Source: an uncultured Porphyromonadaceae bacterium
GTDB lineage: Bacteria; Bacteroidota; Bacteroidia; Bacteroidales; Muribaculaceae
NCBI GenBank assembly: GCA_947176285.1
Contig: CAMWQF010000231.1
Location: forward strand, 1 to 5,022
Length of the DNA: 5,022 bases
Direction of reading: 5' to 3'
The notes under the pieces were generated by a model, which saw only the letters and a list, made by a program, of their open reading frames with translations, did no database searches and had not been told where the DNA came from. This document shows positions 1 to 5,022 of the stretch, one piece after another. Position numbers and translations under genes: made by a program. Position 1 is the first letter of the stretch. Every line of letters starts with the position of its first letter.

Positions 1-871
1 AACCGGATATGTCATGAATCTCGTTTTCCTGAATATCCCCGTCGAAGTTGTCATCATGAATTAGAACGTCGATAGATCCATTGTTATCCACGTCTATAAG
101 CAATGCCTGATCACCCTCACACTCTACAAGAGCAACATTCATAATCTCTCCATATCCATTCTGCACAGCTTCGACACCAAGCACACGGATTTCATTGTCG
201 ACCGGTTCAGCGGCAATCATCTCGGTATTAGCCGGGATGGACTCAGTCGTTGTATTCTGTACGTTTTCAGCCACTATTTCCGGCTCATGGTGAGTAGATT
301 CTACAGATGAATTATGTGCCATGGAAGAATGTGAAGGTTCAGCATGATGAGTTGGCGCTACTTCATATACTTTACTTTGGAAGTCGGCTCTTTCCTGCGA
401 TGACATATCGTTCCACTCCTCTGCATAATAGGTTGCGTAAATACGTCCATTGTATTCAAACACCCCACCGGGACCTACCTGTTCACGTGCTTGGGCGAAA
501 GCATCGTTGAAATTATCAGCATTCACGTGCGCATACCGGATTCCCTCGTCATTAGCAAGAATAGCCTGTTCGGGTGCTGGAGTTTCAGGAGTTTCAGTTT
601 CAGATAAATCTGTATTGGCGATCACTTCCTCAGTTTGGTTTAGTTTTTCTTCCGTAGGCATTTCTTCTGTAGAAGTTGAAGCCGAGGCGGTAGCACCTGC
701 ACCAACAGTTGCGCCAGCCACAAAACCACCGGCGGCAGCCGCCACAGTCTTACCTGCTTTACCTTTCTTCTGTTTAGCTTGAGTAGAATCCTCTGAAGTA
801 TAATTCACTTTCTTTGTTTGCTCAATCGGAGCTTGTTCCTCATTTATGAGGCGTGTAGTTTCGTCGTTCAT
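1..871 (-). CDS. Glycine-zipper, EF-hand-like envelope protein of unknown function (3' end outside window)
   Basis: I do not recognise a named family with certainty. The frame is open for 290 codons from ATG at 871-869 to the left edge with no stop, so the C-terminus is missing. Residues 1-41 are polar and end in a Lys-rich stretch (K33, K35, K36, K38, K41). Residues 42-64 are Ala/Gly-rich and hydrophobic with G49xxxG53xxxG57, a glycine zipper that could insert in a membrane, N-terminus inside by the positive-inside rule. Residues 65-108 are an acidic Thr/Pro/Glu linker. Residues 113-170 form a compact block containing GGVFEYNGRIYATYY (135-149) and EEWNDMSSQERADF. Residues 173-198 are His-rich with THHxEP twice. 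Residues 260-268 (DVDNNGSID) and 273-284 (DDNFDGDIQENE, a full 12-position EF-hand loop) suggest calcium binding. It has its own promoter just upstream. From memory, similar proteins occur beside Bacteroidetes kinases; partnership here is inferred. The reading frame is certain, the function is not. Confidence 0.88.
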   Translation of the reverse strand, partial: MNDETTRLINEEQAPIEQTKKVNYTSEDSTQAKQKKGKAGKTVAAAAGGFVAGATVGAGATASASTSTEEMPTEEKLNQTEEVIANTDLSETETPETPAPEQAILANDEGIRYAHVNADNFNDAFAQAREQVGPGGVFEYNGRIYATYYAEEWNDMSSQERADFQSKVYEVAPTHHAEPSHSSMAHNSSVESTHHEPEIVAENVQNTTTESIPANTEMIAAEPVDNEIRVLGVEAVQNGYGEIMNVALVECEGDQALLIDVDNNGSIDVLIHDDNFDGDIQENEIHDISG

Positions 872-895
872 ATCTTAGTTGTTTTTATTTTGATG

Positions 896-926
896 CAAAT
901 ATAATATATATATTCATTGTTTCCAA
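896..926 (-). promoter_or_regulatory. Bacteroides-type promoter (-33/-7) for the glycine-zipper/EF-hand gene
   Basis: Read on the minus strand, 903-896 is TATATTTG, an exact match to the Bacteroides -7 element TAnnTTTG. A TTGG at 926-923 is close to the -33 TTTG element, and the 19-bp spacer is in the usual range. Transcription would begin near 889-888, giving a leader of about 18 nt that is A-rich and lacks a Shine-Dalgarno sequence, as is usual in this group. This supports ATG 871-869 as the start and a transcript separate from the kinases. A 6-bp inverted repeat (TCATTG/CAATGA, 914-929) overlaps the -33 element and could be a weak operator, but that is speculative. Confidence 0.6.
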
Positions 927-992
927 TGATTTCATCCGGTGTTTGACAAAACATAGGATTTAACTGATGAAATACACAGTCTTTCGATAGAT

Positions 993-3047
993 TCATTTAT
1001 TGTGTATCAATATATCCACAATTAACATAATTATTAAGGGTGCTAAACCAATTGTCCAGAAAATCCAGTTACTGGGCATAATATTTAATGTAACCCACAG
1101 CCAAAACACACCTATTATACAATGGAAAAGAATAGTAAATACTAAACCAGCCTTACTATTATTTATCTTCTCTTTAGGGTATACAATTATACTAACAGTT
1201 TTTGATTCCCTTCCATATAGATTATTTGCTAGTAGAGTATATGTAAAGGCTCCATCGTGTTCAAATGTTATTGTTTTGAAACCAATCGCTGGTATATCTT
1301 CATCTCTATTTAATTTTAATTCTCTACAACATTCTACATTCCATTCAAGAGTTAAAGTATCTCCAACGAAAACTTTGTTCTTATTATTAAACCCAAATTT
1401 TTTTATAATAGGAGGTTCAGGTCGACGAGCAACTACTACTTTTAAGTTTTTACTTACGGCTCCTGATGAGTTTCTTGCTGTAAGGGTTATAGTATTTGCT
1501 CCAATATAGCGGACCTTTATTTCTGCTTTATTTGACTTAATAGGAGTATACCAATCATCAATAACTAATTCATCCGCTCCCTTTACGTCCCAATAAACCG
1601 ACACTTTATCTCCAATAAAGATTTGTTCATTTCCTACTCTTCTGAAGAAAATAATTTCCGGTTTTTTCTCAACAACATCAGCAATAATTACTTTTGTTTC
1701 TTCTTGTTTTCTAATTTTTTCTTCTGTATACTTTTGACAATTTTCTTTCTTTTTCGTTGAATCAATGCAATTAACAATATCTTCTGTAACTGGGTTAGCC
1801 TTTTTTTGTGACATCTTTGCTGATGTTTTTTCCGTAATGATCACAAAGTTTTCACCAATTATTTGATCATTTTGCATTATATGACTTCTTCCATTCTCTG
1901 AAACATTTTTATCAATCACTTCAAAGGTTCGAGTCATAGAGACTTCTTCTTCACCTTTCACAGCCTTAATAATAAACCTCTTTTTACCGGGTGAATCATA
2001 TTTAATAGTCTTAGTCTTCCTTAACCCACTTTGTAATTGCCCATTTAAATACACTCTCTCACAATTTTGAACCCACCAGTACAATTCGATCTCCTCATTG
2101 ACATAATAAGGAGCATCCTTTTTAAGTCCAAATGATTTTATAATAGGCTTGTCAACTGTTATCTTTGATTCAGTGACAGATGTTTTTTTCGATGGAGAAG
2201 GTGATGCTAAATCAAGTGCCACAAGAAAATCTCTAACCGAAGCATATCTGTCCTCCTGCTTATACGCCATTGCTGTCTTTACTGCTTTGATGACATAAAA
2301 GGGGACAACATCATCAAATTTCAGCTTACTTGTAGTCAATGGAGTTGGATAAGTCGGTACTCGTCCAGAAAGAAGAGTGTACAAAGTTGCTCCTAATGAA
2401 TAGATATCAATCTGAGGAGCGAATTTATTTATCTCGCCAGCAAACTGCTCAGCGGGAGAATAGCCTGGACTCGCAGCTGGAAGATATGTTGTATTTGGAT
2501 TTCCTTTAGCATCGAATGTTTTGGATATACCAAAGTCAATGATGATCGGCTCATTATCAACACTGCGTATCATAATGTTCATAGGCTTGATATCCAGATG
2601 TAGCATTCTTTTGGAATGAATATGAGTCAATGCTTTTGATACCTTTCCGATGACCTGAAGCGACTCCTTTACAGAAAACTGTCGTTGTTGTAATATCTCC
2701 CATAAAGATTGGCCTGCAATATAATCCATAATATAATATGCAGTCCCGTTTTCTTCAAATACTTCAATAACCTTTACGATGCCTTTGTGATTGAGCATGG
2801 ATAGTTTTTTCGCTTCTGAGACAAATTTGCTCTTATGCTTCTCCATCAGTGGATTAGTCATTATGATTTTTCCAGTCAAAACGTCACGCACACAAAAGCC
2901 ACTCGGAAAGAATTCTTTTATAGCTACTTGTTTCTCTAAGAAAGAATGAGTTGCAAGATAGGTAATGCCGAATCCTCCCTGCCCGAGAACTCGTTCTATT
3001 ATATATTTGCCACCTTGTAGTGTAGCTCCTTTAGTTAGTTGCTGCAT
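993..3047 (-). CDS. Membrane-anchored Ser/Thr protein kinase with three Ig-like repeats
   Basis: A 684-residue eukaryotic-type (Hanks) Ser/Thr kinase that should transfer phosphate from ATP to proteins. The kinase domain spans about 10-280: glycine loop GQGGFG (22-27), VAIK lysine K44, helix-C E78, catalytic loop HLDIKPMN (150-157; D152, K154, N157), DFG 171-173, SPAEQ (197-201) in the APE position, D214 and R267. All catalytic residues are present, but the RD arginine is Leu. Residues 300-377, 461-540 and 545-623 are three Ig-like repeats of pattern PxIxxF...VGDxLxLxWxV. A charged Lys/Glu linker (about 380-460) separates the first two. Two membrane helices (about 633-656 and 660-681) end the protein, with only HNK after them. 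With no helix between kinase and repeats, both should face the cytoplasm. The ATG lies 5 nt after the stop of the upstream kinase, so the two are almost certainly co-transcribed and perhaps translationally coupled. Its Met aligns exactly with the paralogue's start. The substrate is unknown. Confidence 0.93.
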   Translation of the reverse strand: MQQLTKGATLQGGKYIIERVLGQGGFGITYLATHSFLEKQVAIKEFFPSGFCVRDVLTGKIIMTNPLMEKHKSKFVSEAKKLSMLNHKGIVKVIEVFEENGTAYYIMDYIAGQSLWEILQQRQFSVKESLQVIGKVSKALTHIHSKRMLHLDIKPMNIMIRSVDNEPIIIDFGISKTFDAKGNPNTTYLPAASPGYSPAEQFAGEINKFAPQIDIYSLGATLYTLLSGRVPTYPTPLTTSKLKFDDVVPFYVIKAVKTAMAYKQEDRYASVRDFLVALDLASPSPSKKTSVTESKITVDKPIIKSFGLKKDAPYYVNEEIELYWWVQNCERVYLNGQLQSGLRKTKTIKYDSPGKKRFIIKAVKGEEEVSMTRTFEVIDKNVSENGRSHIMQNDQIIGENFVIITEKTSAKMSQKKANPVTEDIVNCIDSTKKKENCQKYTEEKIRKQEETKVIIADVVEKKPEIIFFRRVGNEQIFIGDKVSVYWDVKGADELVIDDWYTPIKSNKAEIKVRYIGANTITLTARNSSGAVSKNLKVVVARRPEPPIIKKFGFNNKNKVFVGDTLTLEWNVECCRELKLNRDEDIPAIGFKTITFEHDGAFTYTLLANNLYGRESKTVSIIVYPKEKINNSKAGLVFTILFHCIIGVFWLWVTLNIMPSNWIFWTIGLAPLIIMLIVDILIHNK
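1179..2150 (-). repeat. Three Ig-like protein repeats within the membrane-anchored kinase
   Basis: The C-terminal half of the kinase encodes three diverged copies of a beta-sandwich unit of about 80 residues: 2150-1917, 1667-1428 and 1415-1179. Each begins with a Pro-rich PIIKSF, PEIIFF or PIIKKF turn. Each continues with V-(N/G)-(E/D) about 15 residues later and a core Trp strand (W324/W325, W486, W569), and ends with alternating hydrophobic strands such as TITLTARNSSG or FTYTLLANNLYG. Copies 2 and 3 are adjacent, and copy 1 is set apart by a charged linker. The match is at protein level only; I see no near-identical DNA repeat. The fold assignment rests on pattern recognition. Confidence 0.65.
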
Positions 3048-3052
3048 GATAA

Positions 3053-4561
3053 TTATCTTAAAACAAGCCGAATTGGACAGTTTTTATCTGTGGAGTAACT
3101 GTTCAGACTATAACTTGCAGAATTATAATATAAAAGTAGACATTGGCTACGCCACTCGTTAAGTAAAGCCTCATTAGTCCATAGTAGACCAAAGGTAATA
3201 ATATTCCTTCCAGGATAAGCTATCCCATCACCTGTAACAGGTATTTGAATACGATTCCCATTTGGACCAATGATTGTGTAACCTGTACTTTCTTTAATCT
3301 CACTCCAATACCACTTACATCTGGTTATAAGTTCTTGGAAATGCTCGATGGAAGGTACAATAGCTCCCTGCGTATTCCACTGATAGAGGTCATTTAAGTT
3401 ACCATCCATTCTTTTTGAGAAGAACTGACCTGCTTCATCTAGTGACTTTGCCCCGATATTCATATTAGCCCACTTAACGGAAAGTCCAAGATCAACAAAC
3501 TCAATATTGTCAATAGTCAGACTTTTATCTACGGCAGAAATATTCTGAATGGGGGTAAAATCTCCAATCATCATGGTCTCATCAATAGACTTATGACTAT
3601 CATCCTTAAGCACTCTGATTCCCGATGAGTCTTTGATAATATTTGAGGAATCCTGCTTTCTCTTCAATACTTCTTGCTTGTTTTCTGGAATTGGAGTTTC
3701 CTTTAATAATTGCTGAATGAAATCTTTGACGGTTGCAGGTCGTTTGTTCTTCTTTATCTCCATTGCATGTTCAACAGCATCGACAGTACGCTGAGATATA
3801 CTTGTCGGAAGTTTCGGCAGTCCATCTTCGAGAATCTCGCTATAATGAGGAGGGACTGAGTCTGAAAGTAGATTGAATAGTGTAGCGCCGAGAGCATAAA
3901 TATCGGTTTGAGGTGTAAATGTAGCAACACCACCGGGACGATACTGTTCAATGGGAGCGAATCCGTGACTTATTCCGACAGGCGTTGTAGAAGTTTGTCC
4001 TCCACTCGAGTCATATTGCTTCGATAAACCAAAATCAATAAGTATCGGTTCGTCATCTGAAGAGCGTACCATTATGTTAGCCGGTTTTAAGTCAAGATGA
4101 TTCATGCTAAGAGAATGCATATATCCAACTGCGTCTGCCACCTTTTTTATATAGCCGATAACTTTATCTTCAGGTAAAGCTCCTTGCTCCTTAACCATCT
4201 GTGACAATGATGTTCCATCCACATATTCCATCACATAGTAGGCGGTATCATTTTCCTGAAAAATATCATGAATGGTTATTATGTTGGGATGGCGAAGTTT
4301 GGAGATATTCTTTGCCTCCTTAATAAACTTACCTTTAAGCATTTCTACTATCTCAACAGAGTTCTTTGTTCCGATAGTGACGTGACTGGTATTCTCAACC
4401 CGGTCGCAATATTCCTTAGGAAAGAATTCCTTTATCGCCACCAGTTTGTCAAGCATAGTATGCTCTGCGAGGTAAGTAATCCCGAAACCTCCCTGCCCGA
4501 GGACTCGGATTATCCGATATTTACCGTCTTGAAGTTCTGATCCTGCTCTCAGTTGCATCAT
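3053..4561 (-). CDS. Cytosolic Ser/Thr protein kinase fused to a Fib_succ_major-like domain
   Basis: A 502-residue Hanks-type Ser/Thr kinase. The catalytic domain spans about 10-285: GQGGFG 22-27, VAIK lysine K44, helix-C E82, HLDLKPAN 155-162 (D157, K159, N162), DFG 176-178, a Thr/Ser-rich activation segment (190-194), FAPIEQY (201-207) as the APE region, D220 and R274. It looks active but non-RD (HLD). A polar linker (about 288-350) follows. Residues 353-502 resemble the Fib_succ_major paralogous domain common in Bacteroidetes: FVDLGLSVKWANMNIGA, VPSIEHFQEL, CKWYW, GYTIIGPNGNRIQIPVTG and a terminal CPIRLVLR where family members usually end in SVRPV. No signal peptide or membrane helix is visible, so it should be cytosolic, unlike most proteins with this domain. 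Two Met codons are adjacent (4561 and 4558). The first is chosen because it aligns with the paralogue's start, and an in-frame TAA at 4579-4577 excludes a longer form. It is first in a two-kinase operon, ending 5 nt before the next start. Confidence 0.93.
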   Translation of the reverse strand: MMQLRAGSELQDGKYRIIRVLGQGGFGITYLAEHTMLDKLVAIKEFFPKEYCDRVENTSHVTIGTKNSVEIVEMLKGKFIKEAKNISKLRHPNIITIHDIFQENDTAYYVMEYVDGTSLSQMVKEQGALPEDKVIGYIKKVADAVGYMHSLSMNHLDLKPANIMVRSSDDEPILIDFGLSKQYDSSGGQTSTTPVGISHGFAPIEQYRPGGVATFTPQTDIYALGATLFNLLSDSVPPHYSEILEDGLPKLPTSISQRTVDAVEHAMEIKKNKRPATVKDFIQQLLKETPIPENKQEVLKRKQDSSNIIKDSSGIRVLKDDSHKSIDETMMIGDFTPIQNISAVDKSLTIDNIEFVDLGLSVKWANMNIGAKSLDEAGQFFSKRMDGNLNDLYQWNTQGAIVPSIEHFQELITRCKWYWSEIKESTGYTIIGPNGNRIQIPVTGDGIAYPGRNIITFGLLWTNEALLNEWRSQCLLLYYNSASYSLNSYSTDKNCPIRLVLR

Positions 4562-4650
4562 TTGATTTTCATAATTTTATCAATGCGGACTCCATATGCC
4601 TACTCAACAACATATCTTTAAGTATTATAATTATATATGCTATATTTATG
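4562..4650 (-). promoter_or_regulatory. AT-rich leader of the kinase operon, promoter likely but not resolved
   Basis: The gap before the first kinase is strongly AT-rich at its upstream end. On the minus strand it contains two overlapping TATAAT-like hexamers (about 4635-4622). I found no convincing TAnnTTTG/TTTG pair of the Bacteroides type, so the operon may start here from a weak or regulated promoter or may be read through from the upstream gene. Just before the kinase start is a four-codon ORF (MKIK, ATG at 4572) whose TGA overlaps the kinase ATG as ATGA. Confidence 0.25.
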
Positions 4651-4672
4651 TGCTCAGTCTATTGACTGAGCA
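4651..4672 (-). terminator. Perfect 9-bp hairpin around a stop codon, possible terminator or attenuator
   Basis: TGCTCAGTC (4651-4659) and GACTGAGCA (4664-4672) are perfect inverted repeats around a 4-nt loop. The TAG stop of the upstream small gene (4661-4659) lies at the loop/stem junction. On the minus strand the hairpin is followed by CATAAATATAGC rather than a U-run, so it is not a textbook intrinsic terminator. It could instead stabilise the 3' end of the upstream mRNA or partly attenuate read-through into the kinases. Being palindromic, it could also act on plus-strand transcripts, whose downstream sequence is more T-rich. Confidence 0.35.
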
Positions 4673-5022
4673 TCTCTCTAATTTCTTCAGATGTATATAA
4701 TAATACTTCCTTGCCTGATTTACCAACTTGATCAATTTGGAAAGATACTCCATCAGTACATTTGGCGACAATTTCTAACCAGAAGGGATAATTTCCTGGT
4801 ATAATTCTTTTGATGTACTCTCCAATGTTAGATCCATATCTTTGAGTAAGAATTCCTTCAGAATCTTCAAAAGTAAAATTAAGCATTTCTCTGTAATTAA
4901 ATCCCTCTCCTGATTGGGAAACTGATACATCCTTTAATATTACTCCATTTTCAATTTGCATAGGCAAGAATGCCTCTTGTAAAGATAAGTAAGAATGTAA
5001 AAAATAAGAAGCCTTACTATTC
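4659..5022 (-). CDS. Small protein of unknown function (5' end outside window)
   Basis: The frame is open from the right edge to TAG at 4661-4659 and shows 120 codons; the true start is probably outside the window. An internal TTG (4967) or ATG (4961) could start a protein of about 100 residues. However, the frame continues upstream without a stop through plausible coding sequence (NSKASYFLHSYLSLQEAFLP), so I prefer the longer reading. Counting from the first visible codon, LPMQIENGVILKDV (19-32) leads into predicted beta-strands (residues 41-52), a polar helix (about 64-74), WLEIVAKC (81-88) and a final strand-helix GKEVLLYTSEEIREML (103-118). The pattern LP-x-Q-(I/V)-(D/E) followed by strands and a late Cys reminds me of a small Bacteroidetes exported or lipoprotein-like family, but this is from memory and weak. 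No signal peptide is visible because the N-terminus is missing. It precedes the kinase operon by 97 nt on the same strand, so a functional link is possible but unproven. Confidence 0.75.
   Translation of the reverse strand, partial: NSKASYFLHSYLSLQEAFLPMQIENGVILKDVSVSQSGEGFNYREMLNFTFEDSEGILTQRYGSNIGEYIKRIIPGNYPFWLEIVAKCTDGVSFQIDQVGKSGKEVLLYTSEEIREMLSQ

Noticed and set aside
573..602. Short GAAACT/CCT reiteration encoding ETETPETPAPE
   Set aside because: Only a few imperfect units; this is an ordinary acidic Pro/Thr linker rather than a phase-variable repeat.
307..782. Plus-strand ORFs of 67 and 110 codons
   Set aside because: They lie antisense within the clearly coding minus-strand glycine-zipper gene, have no promoter or leader, and read as low-complexity shadow peptides.
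942..966. TTGACA-like hexamer on the plus strand
   Set aside because: There is no matching -10 element at the right spacing and no plus-strand gene downstream.
929..973. 8-bp inverted repeat ATTTCATC (929-936) / GATGAAAT (966-973) after the second kinase
   Set aside because: The 29-nt loop and lack of a U-run make it a poor terminator, and a repeat this short is plausible by chance in AT-rich sequence.
1000..1509. Plus-strand ORF of 169 codons
   Set aside because: It is antisense to the Ig-repeat and membrane part of the second kinase; its hydrophobicity mirrors the AT-rich sense strand and it has no recognisable domain.
3056..3505. Possible diversity-generating retroelement target at the C-terminus of the first kinase
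   Set aside because: The Fib_succ-like tail could recall lectin-fold variable proteins, but there is no reverse transcriptase, template repeat or adenine-biased duplicated tract in the window.
3754..3951. Second minus-strand ORF of 65 codons inside the first kinase
   Set aside because: It is in a different frame from an intact kinase domain and has no features of its own.
4268..4540. Plus-strand ORF of 90 codons
   Set aside because: It is antisense to the glycine loop and helix-C region of the first kinase, whose conserved motifs explain the openness.

Overview
The window looks like a chromosomal segment from a member of the Bacteroidales (Bacteroides, Phocaeicola, Parabacteroides or Prevotella type). 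The evidence is a perfect TAnnTTTG promoter element of the Bacteroides sigma factor, A-rich leaders without a clear Shine-Dalgarno sequence, moderate to low GC, kinases with the GQGGFGITYLA / AIKEFFP signatures, and a C-terminal domain of the Fibrobacter/Bacteroides 'Fib_succ_major' type. Every gene I can support lies on the minus strand, so transcription runs from right to left. No RNA gene, IS element, CRISPR array or phage gene is visible.

Layout in order of transcription. (1) At 5022-4659 is the 3' part of a small protein gene whose start lies beyond the right edge. Its stop codon sits in the loop of a perfect 9-bp hairpin. (2) An AT-rich gap of 97 nt follows. (3) At 4561-3053 is a soluble Ser/Thr protein kinase fused to a Fib_succ_major-like C-terminal domain. 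(4) Five nt later, at 3047-993, is a second, paralogous Ser/Thr kinase with three Ig-like beta-sandwich repeats and a C-terminal pair of membrane helices. (5) A 121-nt gap carries a recognisable Bacteroides-type promoter. (6) At 871-1 and continuing past the left edge is a protein with an acidic and Lys-rich N-terminus, a glycine-zipper hydrophobic segment, a conserved-looking GGVFEYNGRIYATYY block, a His-rich linker and two calcium-loop (EF-hand/dockerin-like) motifs.

The two kinases have co-linear N-terminal catalytic domains and almost contiguous reading frames, which points to duplication followed by the gain of different C-terminal sensor or adaptor domains. The first appears cytosolic. 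The second appears anchored by a C-terminal helical hairpin that leaves both the kinase and the Ig-like repeats in the cytoplasm. The downstream protein is a plausible membrane or envelope partner or substrate, with its own promoter. I infer a local phospho-signalling module. Phosphatase (PP2C) or FHA-domain partners, common with such kinases, are not in the window and may lie beyond the left edge. The signals sensed and the substrates cannot be read from sequence.
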